The position numbers were made by a program, and so were the translations under genes. Source: Candidatus Ribeiella danica (GTDB lineage Bacteria; Chloroflexota; Chloroflexia; Chloroflexales; Roseiflexaceae). From it: a stretch of 64,000 bases of DNA. Below are positions 1 to 8,107 of the stretch, piece after piece. Numbering within the stretch: position 1 is the first letter of the stretch; each line of letters starts with the position of its first letter. The notes under the pieces were generated by a model. That model worked only from the letters and a program-made list of their open reading frames with translations. It was not told where the DNA came from and did no database searches. The stretch covers positions 744,001 through 808,000 of the forward strand of contig JADKFS010000002.1 in the NCBI GenBank assembly GCA_016717335.1, given 5' to 3'.

Positions 1-239
1 GGCAGCCGAAAGCACGAGGCGCGTCTTAGCCCCTGGTGAAGGGGGCGCGCCGCGGCCAGCCGCGACGATCCAAGAGAGTCGGGTGATCTGCTTCCACGAT
101 CTATCGTTTCCAGCCCACCGCACAGCCGCTGTATCTTGCGCCAGTGATGATCTATACTCAAACGCCACGTGGCGTTGGTGTGCATTATAGCAGGTCTTTG
201 GCAAGCTTTCATGTGGCGTATACTAGCTTATCTTGTATA
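1..239. other. Left edge, no gene recognised
   Basis: I see no convincing coding frame here. The reading frames are short and lack family motifs. The stretch is less GC-extreme than the repeat block that follows. Confidence 0.4.
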
Positions 240-905
240 GGGGGCTGCGCGCCCCCGTGCCCCCGCCTGGGGCAGCCCGCACCGCTTTCGGGGGCTGCGC
301 GCCCCCGTGCCCCCCGCGGGCGGGGGTGGGCCGCCACCCCCGCCGCCCCCCTCCCGGGGCTTCGCCCCTGGACCCCAAAAAGATGCTGTCTCAGTTTGCA
401 CCCCAGTGGTGCATGCCCGGCTGAATCCAGGCGCGGCGGGAGGCAACACGTCCGATCGGAATGGTGCCAGGCATGGACCACCAGCAATGCAACTGGGAAG
501 GCATCATTTGCCGGAGGGGGGCCGGGGGAACCGGCGTGGGTTCCCCCGGGCGGGGGGCCGGGGGCGCAGCGCCCCGGAGACCAGGTGACCAGGAGACCAG
601 GTGACCAGGAGACCAGGTGACCGGGGCCGCCCCGAAAAAACACCTGGCCGGAGGCCGTATGAACCGGCGTGGGTTCCCCCGGGCGGGGGGCCGGGGGCGC
701 AGCGCCCCGGAGACCAGGTGACCAGGAGACCAGGTGACCAGGAGACCAGGTGACCGGGGCCGCCCCGAAAAAACACCTGGCCGGAGGCCGTATGAACCGG
801 CGTGGGTTCCCCCGGGCGGGGGGCCGGGGGCGCAGCGCCCCGGAGAAAAGCTGACAAGCTGACAAGCTGACAAGCTGACAAGAGCGCGGGGCCGAGGGCG
901 TAAGC
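240..905 (+). repeat. Interspersed GC-rich modular repeat, block 1
   Basis: First copy of the repeat family, in the orientation I call sense. A GC-rich arm (240-370) is followed by a core of about 150 nt (371-520). The core has the conserved GCATGCCCGG at 411-420, CTGAATCC just after it, GGCATG near 470, and the hairpin GGCA-TCATT-TGCC near 500. A second arm then carries the hairpin GGGGGAACC/GGTTCCCCC. From about 576 to 846 a unit of about 135 bp, made of GACCAGGTGACCAGGA satellites plus the GGGGCGCTGCGCCCC hairpin, is present twice almost exactly. Open frames across this block are artefacts of GC richness. Confidence 0.85.
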
Positions 906-927
906 CCCGGCGCAAGACAGAGGAAGT

Positions 928-2445
928 CTACGTCGCGCGGCGGAGCACCTTGTAGGTATGGACCAGCTGGGCCTTGCCCTTGAGCTGAAAGTCGCCCATC
1001 TCCTGCAGCACGAAGGCCTCGCCGATCGCGCGGCGGGTCGCCTCGCTGATCAGGGCGCTGTTCAGATCGGCCTTGCCCTCGAGCCGCGACGCCGTGTTGA
1101 CCGTGTCGCCCATGACCGTGTACTCCAGGCGCTGCCGCGTGCCGAAGAAGCCGGCGTAGACCGGCCCGGTGTTGATGCCGATCCGGAACGCGAAGGCCTT
1201 GGAGGGGTCGAGCCGCTCGATCAGCCGGCGGTGCGCCGCGATCATGTCGAGCGCCGCGTCGACCGCCTGCATGGCCGAGTACTCGGGGTCGATCGGGTCG
1301 CCGAGCTGGGGCGCCCCAAAGACCGCCATGATCCCGTCGCCGATATACTTATCGAGCGTCCCGTTGTACGTGAAGATCACCTCGGTCATCTCGTGGAAGT
1401 ACTCGTTCAGCAGGTCCTGCACGTCGCGCGGCGAGAGGGTCTCGGAGAGCGAGGTGAAGCCCTTGACGTCGGCGAACAGGACCGTGACGATCAGCTCCTG
1501 CGGCTCCCAGAGCTGGCCGTGCTGCGCGACGTAGCTGGCCATCAGCTGCGCGACGTTCGGCGACATGAAGCGCTCGAAGTTCTGGCGCAGCTGGGCCTGC
1601 TGGCGCAGCTCCTCGGTCAGCCGCGCGCGCTCGATCGCCGTGGCGGCCTGGTTGGCCACCGCCGCCAGCAGGTCGCGCTGGTGCTCGTTGAACTGCTCGC
1701 GCCCCGGCGAGTCGACGTAGATGATCCCGATCGCGGTCCCCTCGCTGATCAGCGGGGCGCAGATCGCCGAGCGGATGTTGGCGCTGATGATGCTCTGCGA
1801 GCCGGCGAAGTCGAGCCGGGCGTCGCGCGTCAGCACGGCCTCGTTCCCCTCGATCGCCTTGCGCGCGATCGTGGAGCTGAGCGTGAGATCGCCCAGGGTG
1901 GGCGGGTGGATGACCATCGGCACCAGCTCGGCGCCCTTGCGCAGCAGCAGGAAGCCGCGCTGCGCCGGCACCGCCCGCAGCACCTCCTCCATAACCGCGT
2001 CGAGCAGGTCGTGCAGGTTGAGGATGCTGCTGAGCCGCTTGCTGATGCGGTAGAACTCGCGCAGGTCGAGCACCAGCTCGGGCAGCTCGCTGGACTTGAC
2101 CTCTTTCGCCTCGGCGGCCAGCGGAAAGTACTTGTTGTCGTCCAGCACCACGCTCTGGGCGGCGCGGTCCTCGAAGCGCACCTCGAACGGGCCGATCTGC
2201 AGCATGTCGCCGTCGTGAAGGTGCTCCTCCTTCACGCGCAGCCGGTTGACCGAGATCCCGTTCCGGCTGTTCAGGTCGGTGACCCAGGTCTCGCGGCCGC
2301 GCAGCTCGATCCGGGCGTGCCGGCGCGAGACGATCGCGTTGTTGAGGACGATATCGTTGTCGAGCGCGCGCCCGATCTGGATGCCTTTTTCAGTCAGCGC
2401 AACGGTGTGCCGCTCGCCGTTGATGTTGACAGAGAGTCGCGCCAT
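928..2445 (-). CDS. FHA-GAF class III adenylate cyclase
   Basis: Soluble signalling enzyme predicted to make cAMP. An N-terminal FHA domain (about residues 1-95, GIQIGRALDND then SRRH and NSRNGI) should bind phosphothreonine peptides. A GAF sensor domain follows (about 140-285). The class III cyclase domain (about 315-500) has both metal-binding aspartates (FADVKGF and KYIGDGIMAVFG) and the transition-state Asn/Arg (VNTASRLE). The Lys before IGDG and the Asp in MGDTVN are the residue pair typical of adenylate rather than guanylate cyclases. No membrane segment is visible. It stands alone, convergent with nothing, between two repeat blocks. FHA-GAF-cyclase chains of about 500 aa are common in Chloroflexota. 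Confidence 0.93.
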   Translation of the reverse strand: MARLSVNINGERHTVALTEKGIQIGRALDNDIVLNNAIVSRRHARIELRGRETWVTDLNSRNGISVNRLRVKEEHLHDGDMLQIGPFEVRFEDRAAQSVVLDDNKYFPLAAEAKEVKSSELPELVLDLREFYRISKRLSSILNLHDLLDAVMEEVLRAVPAQRGFLLLRKGAELVPMVIHPPTLGDLTLSSTIARKAIEGNEAVLTRDARLDFAGSQSIISANIRSAICAPLISEGTAIGIIYVDSPGREQFNEHQRDLLAAVANQAATAIERARLTEELRQQAQLRQNFERFMSPNVAQLMASYVAQHGQLWEPQELIVTVLFADVKGFTSLSETLSPRDVQDLLNEYFHEMTEVIFTYNGTLDKYIGDGIMAVFGAPQLGDPIDPEYSAMQAVDAALDMIAAHRRLIERLDPSKAFAFRIGINTGPVYAGFFGTRQRLEYTVMGDTVNTASRLEGKADLNSALISEATRRAIGEAFVLQEMGDFQLKGKAQLVHTYKVLRRAT

Positions 2446-2522
2446 GCGCCGCTCCTTGGGCCTTGGGTGTGCCGCCTGCGGGTTGGCACGCCGAACAGGT
2501 AGGTGGAATGCGGGCGACTTTT

Positions 2523-2551
2523 AGTATAGCAGACGCGCCGGGCGGGGGCAA
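2523..2551 (-). promoter_or_regulatory. Putative sigma70 promoter of the FHA-GAF cyclase
   Basis: On the minus strand TTGCCC and TATACT are separated by 17 bp, with the -10 about 80 bp upstream of the cyclase ATG. The -10 is good and the -35 moderate. Confidence 0.5.
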
Positions 2552-2554
2552 GCG

Positions 2555-3225
2555 CCAGGCGCTTGCCCCCGCCCGGCATCCCTATGCGGCTGGCGTTCCC
2601 TTTCTTCCGGGGCGCTGCGCCCCCGGCCCCCCGCCTGGATCCGTTTCGACTGCGATGGTCTTTCCGGGGCGCTGCGCCCCCGGCCCCCCGCCTGATGCGC
2701 CCGTGCCGGGCGTTCCTTTTCTCCGGGGCGCTGCGCCCCCGGCCCCCCGCCAGGGGGAACCCGCGCCGGTTCCCCCTGCCCCCCTCCGGCAAGTGATGCC
2801 GTACCAGCTGCAAGCATTGTGGCGCATGCCCAGTACCCTTCGTTGGGCGCGGGTTCCAACCCGCCGCGCATGGATTCAGTGAGGCATGCGCATCAAGCTT
2901 CGCAATAGAGACGGGGTGATTTTGGGGTCCAGGGGCGCAAGCCCCGGCCGGGGGGCGGCGGGGGTGGCGGCCCACCCCCGCCCGCGGGGGCACGGGGGGC
3001 GCGTAGCCCCCCGTGAGTTGTGCGAGGGGCACAGGGGCGCGCAGCCCCCCGAACAAGTGACAAAGAGGGATCTTTTGGGGTCCAGGGGCGCACGCCCCGG
3101 CCGGGGGGCGGCGGGGGTGGCGGTCCCCACACCCGCCCGCGGGGGTTCGGCGGGCACGCAGCCCCCCGAAGACGGTGTGGCGGACACCGACGCGGGGCAC
3201 GGGGGCGCGCAGCCCCCGACACAAC
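2555..3225 (-). repeat. Interspersed GC-rich modular repeat, block 2 (antisense)
   Basis: Contains three GGGGCGCTGCGCCCCCGG hairpin units (2615-2750), then the core in antisense orientation (about 2765-2930), then two GC-rich arms (about 2925-3060 and 3070-3225). The arms carry the GGGGTCCAGGGGCG boundary motif and a GGCGGGGGTGGCGG tract. It fills the gap between the FHA cyclase and the DUF5317 operon. Confidence 0.85.
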
Positions 3226-3334
3226 TGGCTACCCTCGTAGAGTCAACCGGCGGTCAACCGCGAGTCAAGCCGGTCCGCTACCGTGGCGCCAGCTCTATCG
3301 CTAACCACCCTCATCGCTCAAAGGAGGCTCATCG

Positions 3335-3463
3335 ATGAAATCGAAGATCGTGCGCGCCCTCGCCGCCGCCCTCGTGATCGGCACGCTGCTGCTGGCCGGC
3401 ACCGCGCCCTACGGCCCGCCCGGAGTGCGCAGCGCCGCGCCGCTCGTCAGCACGGACCAGTAA
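3335..3463 (+). CDS. Small secreted or membrane peptide, 42 aa
   Basis: Short ORF preceded by a perfect Shine-Dalgarno AAGGAGG at 3321-3327. The product begins MKSKIVRALAAALVIG and continues with a hydrophobic stretch typical of a signal peptide or single membrane helix, ending shortly after an AxA-like site. Its stop lies 4 bp before the start of the DUF5317 gene, so the two are probably co-transcribed and translationally coupled. I recognise no family. The strong ribosome-binding site and the spacing are the main reasons to call it real. Confidence 0.6.
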   Translation: MKSKIVRALAAALVIGTLLLAGTAPYGPPGVRSAAPLVSTDQ

Positions 3464-3467
3464 GCAT

Positions 3468-4265
3468 ATGGCCGTCCTGCTGCTCTACCTGTCCCTCGCG
3501 CTCGCGGGGGCGACGCTGGCGCTCTGGCGCCCGCCGCGGATGCCGCGCTACTGGCTGCTGCTCGCGATCGCTGCGGTGCCGCAGCTCGGCGGCCTGCTCG
3601 GCGTCTGGATCCCGTACATGTTTCTGATCTCCGTCACGGCGATCTTCGTCTGGTGCGTGTGCAACCGCGCGATCGCCGGCATCCCGGCCGTCGCGGTGGG
3701 CGTGATCATGAACCTGCTGGTGATGGCCTTCCACGGCGGCGCGATGCCGATCCACGTCGACACGCTGGCGCAGATCGGCCACAGCTTCGCGCCCGGCACG
3801 CTGCTGATGGGCTCCAAAGATATCGTCGTCCAGTCGGCGCTGCTGTGGGTGCTCTCCGACTGGCTGGTGCTGCCGGCCGGCGCGACGACGTTTGTCGCCA
3901 GCCCCGGCGACCTGGTGGTGATCGTCGGTGTCATCTGGTGGCTGCTGCTGAGCCACCCCCACGAAAAGGAACAGCCCATGCTCTCATTTCGAGCCGCCCC
4001 GATGCCCGAGCCGCACGCCCGCCTGATCCCCGGCCAGAGCGCGCGCCCAGCCCTGACCCGCCTGGCGCTGCTTGCGGCCGCCAGCCCGAGCGTGGCCGAG
4101 AGCCTGCTGCGCGACCCGCTCGACGCGGCGGCGTCGCACCCGCACTTCGTGCTCGCGCTCGACGCGCGCGACCGCGCGACGCTGGCCGATATTCGCTCGC
4201 GCGCCCGCACGGTCGGCGAGTTCCTCTCCGACCTGGCGGATGTGGTCGATGGAGTCGCCGCCTGA
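3468..4265 (+). CDS. DUF5317-like integral membrane protein
   Basis: 265 aa. The N-terminal two thirds is hydrophobic, with about five membrane segments. It carries the pattern typical of DUF5317: a small-residue helix with NLLVMAFHGGAMPI, a loop containing LMGSKDIVV, then SDWLVLPAG and a final helix (GDLVVIVGVIWWLLLS). The C-terminal ~95 residues are soluble and poorly conserved. DUF5317 is known mainly from Chloroflexota, Actinomycetota and Bacillota and has no established function. It follows the 42-aa peptide immediately. Confidence 0.72.
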   Translation: MAVLLLYLSLALAGATLALWRPPRMPRYWLLLAIAAVPQLGGLLGVWIPYMFLISVTAIFVWCVCNRAIAGIPAVAVGVIMNLLVMAFHGGAMPIHVDTLAQIGHSFAPGTLLMGSKDIVVQSALLWVLSDWLVLPAGATTFVASPGDLVVIVGVIWWLLLSHPHEKEQPMLSFRAAPMPEPHARLIPGQSARPALTRLALLAAASPSVAESLLRDPLDAAASHPHFVLALDARDRATLADIRSRARTVGEFLSDLADVVDGVAA

Positions 4266-4283
4266 TACCGACAAGTGACAAGA

Positions 4284-4322
4284 GACGAATGACCAAATGG
4301 CAGCGAGCTTTGGTCATTCGTC
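4284..4322. terminator. Stem-loop after the DUF5317 gene
   Basis: Perfect 14-bp inverted repeat (GACGAATGACCAAA / TTTGGTCATTCGTC) with an 11-nt loop, 18 bp after the stop codon. It is followed by another imperfect copy of the CATTGGTCAAAG motif rather than a T tract. Confidence 0.5.
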
Positions 4323-4349
4323 GTTCGTCATTGGTCAAAGGCTGAGGTT

Positions 4350-5543
4350 ATGACAGCGAGATCGCGCGCGCACCAGGACCCCAACCCGATCGACCTGGCC
4401 GCCATGCTGCGGCTGATCGCGGAGGCGCCCGATCAGCGCGCGTTCTTCGCGGCGCTGCGCCAGGCGCTGCCTGCCCTGCTGCCGGGCGCGCGCGCCGACC
4501 TGCTGGTGGGCGAGGGGTCCGGCAGCAGCTGGCGCCCGCTGGCCGGCGAGCGCGGCCGCGACCCGCCGGCTGGGGCCGCGCGCAGCGACGCCGGCTTCAA
4601 GGCGTGGATCGAGAGCCAGGGCTACGCGCCAGTCGCGGCGCTGCCGCTGGAGGGGGCCGGCCAGCGCCTCGGCTGGCTGACGCTGGCGCGGCAGGGCGGC
4701 GCGTTCGGCGCGGGCGAGCTTGCGGCGGCCGGCCAGCTCGCCGCGCTGGTCACGCTGCGGCTGCTCTACGACCGGTCGCGCGACGACCTGGCCTCGCGCG
4801 AGGAGCAGGTCGCGCAGCTGGAGCGCCGGCTGGGCGAGCACGAAGAGGTGCGCCTGCGCGCCACGCTGGCGGTCGGCGCGGCGCACGACATCGGCAACCT
4901 GTTCACCTCGGTGCTGGGGCACGCGCAGATCCTCCAGCAGGATGCGCCCCAGCCGCTGCAGCGCGACCTGCGGGCGATCGTCCAGGCCGCGGGCGACGGG
5001 CACTTTCTGCTGCGCCGCATGCTGTCGCTCAAGACGCCGCCGCCTGTCGCCGCCGCTGCGGTCATGTCGGTATCGCAGCTGATCCAGGATGCGCTCGCGC
5101 TGACGCGGCCGTTCTGGGAGAAGCGGCCCGCGATCGCGATCCGCACGGCGCTCGCGCACACGCCGCCGGTGCGCGCCCACGCCGCCGAGCTGCGCGAGGT
5201 GCTGGTCAACCTGATCATTAACGCGATCGGGGCGATGCCGGAGGGTGGCGCGCTGACGCTGCGGAGCTTCGTCGCCGACTCGCGCGTGAACGTCGAGGTG
5301 AGCGACACCGGCCACGGCATCTCGCGCGAGCACCAGAGCACGATCTTCCAGCCCTTCACCACCACCCGCGAGAGCGGGCGCGGCCTGGGCCTGAGCGTCA
5401 GCCGGGCGATCGTCGAGGGCTACGGCGGCACGCTGACGGTGCGCAGCGCCCCCGGCCAGGGCGCGACCTTCGCGCTGGCCCTGCCGGCCGTGCGCGTGCG
5501 CGACATCCCGCCATCCCCCTCACGGCCGCGCCCGGCCTCATGA
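4350..5543 (+). CDS. Soluble sensor histidine kinase
   Basis: 397 aa, start preceded by GAGG. Residues 25-140 look like a divergent GAF-type input domain, followed by a short coiled coil (about 145-168, LASREEQVAQLERRLGEHEE). The H-box is AVGAAHDIGNLF with His179 as the likely phosphoacceptor. The N-box (REVLVNLIINAIGAMPEGG), G1 (DTGHGIS) and G2 (GRGLGLSV) of the HATPase_c domain are intact. There is no membrane segment, so it is cytoplasmic. No receiver gene is adjacent, so it is an orphan kinase. Confidence 0.9.
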   Translation: MTARSRAHQDPNPIDLAAMLRLIAEAPDQRAFFAALRQALPALLPGARADLLVGEGSGSSWRPLAGERGRDPPAGAARSDAGFKAWIESQGYAPVAALPLEGAGQRLGWLTLARQGGAFGAGELAAAGQLAALVTLRLLYDRSRDDLASREEQVAQLERRLGEHEEVRLRATLAVGAAHDIGNLFTSVLGHAQILQQDAPQPLQRDLRAIVQAAGDGHFLLRRMLSLKTPPPVAAAAVMSVSQLIQDALALTRPFWEKRPAIAIRTALAHTPPVRAHAAELREVLVNLIINAIGAMPEGGALTLRSFVADSRVNVEVSDTGHGISREHQSTIFQPFTTTRESGRGLGLSVSRAIVEGYGGTLTVRSAPGQGATFALALPAVRVRDIPPSPSRPRPAS

Positions 5544-5590
5544 CCGCAGGGGCCTGATTTTCAGCCCGCACATTCTATGCTATTATTGCT

Positions 5591-5612
5591 GCCGCCGGCA
5601 CCCGCCGGCGGC
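5591..5612 (+). terminator. Rho-independent terminator of the histidine kinase gene
   Basis: GCCGCCGGC / GCCGGCGGC stem with a 4-nt loop, followed by the T-rich TGTTGTTTTG, 48 bp after the kinase stop. Confidence 0.65.
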
Positions 5613-5650
5613 ATGTTGTTTTGCATTTCGTCTATGCCAGCGGAGGTCCC

Positions 5651-6571
5651 ATGCCCAAAGTTGGACGCAACGACCCGTGCCCATGCGGCAGCGGCAAGAA
5701 GTATAAGCACTGTCACCTGCCGATCGAAGAGGCGGCCCAGGCCGCGCGGCGCCGGCTGCGCCAGGCCGTCGATACGCTGGTGCCCCAGATTTTGACGGTG
5801 GCGCAGACCCAGACCGACGCCATGCCCGCCGCGTTCGAGCGCTTCTGGGACGGCAAGTACCAGCTCGACCAAATGGACGAGCTCGACGATCTGGAGGGCA
5901 GCGGCGCCCAGCGGTTCATGACCTGGTTCGCGTTCGACTACCAGCTCGACGACGGGCGCACCCTGGTCGAGCGGCTGGCGGCCGACGGCGACGACGCGCT
6001 CGATCTCTCGGACGAGGAGGCGCGGCTGCTCAAGAGCTGGGCGGGCGTGCGCCTGCGGCCCTACGTGGCGACGCGCGTGCTGAAGGGCCAGTCGATCTGG
6101 TCGCAGGATCTGTTCGACGGGACCGAGATCGAGCTTGAGGACCACGCCGGGTCGCGCCACGTCCTGGTCGACGAGGTGATGGTCGCGCACCTGGTGCCGT
6201 CGGGCGAGCGCTACTACATCGCCGGCGCGGCGGCGCACCTGACCGAGGATACCCGCGAGAAGCTGCGCGAGTTTTCCGGGCTGCACCTGGAGGCGTTCCA
6301 GCGCGATCACCCCGACGCTACATGGATCGACCTGCTGCGCGCCCGCTCGGAGGTGCTCAACCACTTCGTGATGCAGCTGCCGGTCGAGCAGCCCGACCCG
6401 CCGCTGCTGGAACGGATCATCCAGCAGACGCGCCTCACACTGCAGCTGACAGGCGCCTCGATTGGCCTCGGCAAGCAGGAGGCGACTGAAGAGGAGGCTG
6501 AAGAGGCTGAGGAGGCTGAGGAGGCTGAAGAGGCTGAGGAGGAGACGACAGCCGAAGCTCAGGAGCCGTAA
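5651..6571 (+). CDS. SEC-C motif protein
   Basis: 306 aa. The start chosen is the ATG at 5651, preceded by CGGAGGT, rather than the in-frame ATG 30 bp upstream. Residues 3-22 form a SEC-C zinc motif (GRNDPCPCGSGKKYKHCH) with the CxCx8CH ligands. The rest is a helical domain without a known enzymatic motif. The last ~30 residues are an almost pure Glu/Ala tract encoded by a GAGGCTGA-type microsatellite (6480-6545), which will be length-variable. SEC-C motifs occur at the end of SecA and in many chaperone- or nucleic-acid-associated proteins, and the function here is unknown. Confidence 0.82.
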   Translation: MPKVGRNDPCPCGSGKKYKHCHLPIEEAAQAARRRLRQAVDTLVPQILTVAQTQTDAMPAAFERFWDGKYQLDQMDELDDLEGSGAQRFMTWFAFDYQLDDGRTLVERLAADGDDALDLSDEEARLLKSWAGVRLRPYVATRVLKGQSIWSQDLFDGTEIELEDHAGSRHVLVDEVMVAHLVPSGERYYIAGAAAHLTEDTREKLREFSGLHLEAFQRDHPDATWIDLLRARSEVLNHFVMQLPVEQPDPPLLERIIQQTRLTLQLTGASIGLGKQEATEEEAEEAEEAEEAEEAEEETTAEAQEP

Positions 6572-6574
6572 GGC

Positions 6575-6592
6575 AAGGTTCTTACGAACCTT
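6575..6592. terminator. Short hairpin between convergent genes
   Basis: AAGGTTC/GAACCTT stem just after the SEC-C stop codon, in the gap before the oppositely oriented aminopeptidase gene. Confidence 0.4.
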
Positions 6593-6668
6593 ACCCTTGC
6601 GCGCGGGTGTGGGGGCGGCACTCAGAGGGTACCCGGCCGCCACCACACCTCCCCAAAAGGGATTATGT

Positions 6669-7766
6669 CTAGATCCCGACCTCCAGCGCCTCGATGTAGC
6701 GCCCATTCAGGACCAGCTGGTTAGCCGCGCCCTGGGCGCCGATCAGAGTCATCTCGGCCACGTGGACGGCGCTGTGGCGCGCGTAGATGAAATCCTGGTG
6801 CCAGATGTAGCGCGGGTCCTCGAACGCGTCCGGGCCGATCGCGCCGCCGAGGTGCTCGCTGCGGCCGAGCGCGATATGCGGGCCGGCCTTCTCATCCTCA
6901 AGTGTGTTGCCCCACACCCGCGCGCGCGGGTTGCAGCCCAGCCCCAGCTCGGCCACATTGCGGCGCGCGCCGTCCATCGCCAGGAAGTTCCGCAGGTCGG
7001 CGGCGGCCTCGCCGCGGCCCAGCACGTCGACCACCCGGTTGCGCTCGATCTCCAGCCGGATGACGTCGCCGCGCCACTCGACCGGCAGCACGCCATGGGT
7101 CTTGCTCGGCACATTCGCGCGCTCGCCCTCGTAGATCGCCTTGTACGCCTCGCCGCTCGGCAGGTTGACCAGCCGCGGCGCCACTTTGTCGGCTCGCAGC
7201 TGGCCATCGTCCACGTGCGCGCTGCGGAAGCGCAGGTCGAGCGTGAGCGTGTCGCCGTTCGAGAAGCTGATCCGCGCGTACTCGGCGTCGTCCAGGCAGC
7301 CGCGCAGCCGCGCGCAGGTGCGCGCCAGCTGCACGTGGTCGGCCGCCAGCGCGGTCTCCTCCATCTCGGGCGCGACCATCGGCATCGAGGCCACGCGCAG
7401 CCGCGGCGCGCGCTGGGTCCAGCCGATCAGCGGCGCCGAGGCCGAGAACTGCGTCAGCGCCAGCACAAGCGTCGCCTGACCAGCCAGATCGCCGAGCGGC
7501 ATCGGCTCGCCGCCCAGCAGCCCCTGCTCCGGCAGCTGGCCGTTGTGCGCACCCGTGGCCGGGAAGCTCGCCAGCGGCAGCACCCGAAACCCGCGCCTGG
7601 CGCCGAGCTGCTGCAGCGCGCTATGCCACCGCTCGGCCATCGCACGGCGGCGCACCCACGCCGGCGTGTCGATCAGCAGGCCATGGGGCAGGTCCACCAT
7701 CACGAGCACCACTTCACCGGGCTGGGGGTCGAAGACGTCGACGAAGAGCTTGTGCAGATCAATCAT
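6669..7766 (-). CDS. M29-like (aminopeptidase T/AmpS-type) metallopeptidase
   Basis: 365 aa. The ATG at 7766 is chosen because GTGAGG precedes it and family members start near MIDLHKLFVDVF. Family signatures are NLPSGEAYKA (about residues 205-215), AELGLGCNPRARVWGNTLEDEKAGPHIALG near residue 300, and the late WHQDFI. These match the metal-binding half of the thermophilic M29 aminopeptidases, which remove N-terminal residues using two metal ions. The protein is slightly shorter than the usual ~370-410 aa and the N-terminal half is divergent, so substrate range cannot be inferred. Confidence 0.8.
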   Translation of the reverse strand: MIDLHKLFVDVFDPQPGEVVLVMVDLPHGLLIDTPAWVRRRAMAERWHSALQQLGARRGFRVLPLASFPATGAHNGQLPEQGLLGGEPMPLGDLAGQATLVLALTQFSASAPLIGWTQRAPRLRVASMPMVAPEMEETALAADHVQLARTCARLRGCLDDAEYARISFSNGDTLTLDLRFRSAHVDDGQLRADKVAPRLVNLPSGEAYKAIYEGERANVPSKTHGVLPVEWRGDVIRLEIERNRVVDVLGRGEAAADLRNFLAMDGARRNVAELGLGCNPRARVWGNTLEDEKAGPHIALGRSEHLGGAIGPDAFEDPRYIWHQDFIYARHSAVHVAEMTLIGAQGAANQLVLNGRYIEALEVGI

Positions 7767-7919
7767 AGTGGCCTCACAACCTGTCAACAAATCAACGAAA
7801 TACAAAACTACACGCTGCGGCTGGGTGCCGGCGTGAGAGGGCCCTGGTGAAAAAACGAAGATACACCAGAGCAGCGCGGCTCTAGTGTGGCCAGTGGATC
7901 TGACTCAACGATACTGGCT

Positions 7920-7948
7920 AGTATAGTCGTTCTTGCATGCCTCGTCAA
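7920..7948 (-). promoter_or_regulatory. Sigma70 promoter for the M29-like peptidase
   Basis: Minus-strand TTGACG, 17-bp spacer, TATACT. It lies about 155 bp upstream of the ATG at 7766, leaving a long 5' leader. Confidence 0.65.
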
Positions 7949-8070
7949 TGAACATGCTACGCTGCGCAGGTTACACTTTTGTCAAAAACAGGTTGAGCCG
8001 CCGCTCGATCGCGTATAATAGGGCCGGCCGCCTACCGGCCGATGACTCCCGGCTGACAGCGGCGGCCTGT

Positions 8071-8100
8071 CGATCGCCGGCTGATGACTGCCGGCGATCG
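8071..8100. promoter_or_regulatory. Inverted repeat over the CapA translation start
   Basis: Perfect 11-bp inverted repeat CGATCGCCGGC / GCCGGCGATCG with an 8-nt loop, ending 8 bp before the ATG at 8108. Upstream are TTGAGC (7993) and TATAAT (8014), a possible promoter with a short 15-bp spacer. The hairpin could be an operator or mask the start region. Confidence 0.4.
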
Positions 8101-8107
8101 GCGCGCG

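Noticed and set aside
144..915. Several long ORFs rich in Pro, Arg and Gly in the repeat block
   Set aside because: They follow the GC-rich repeat in all frames on both strands, with no start signal or family motif; the same is true for the blocks at 2.5, 10.3, 17.7, 26.2, 27.6, 40.1 and 42 kb.
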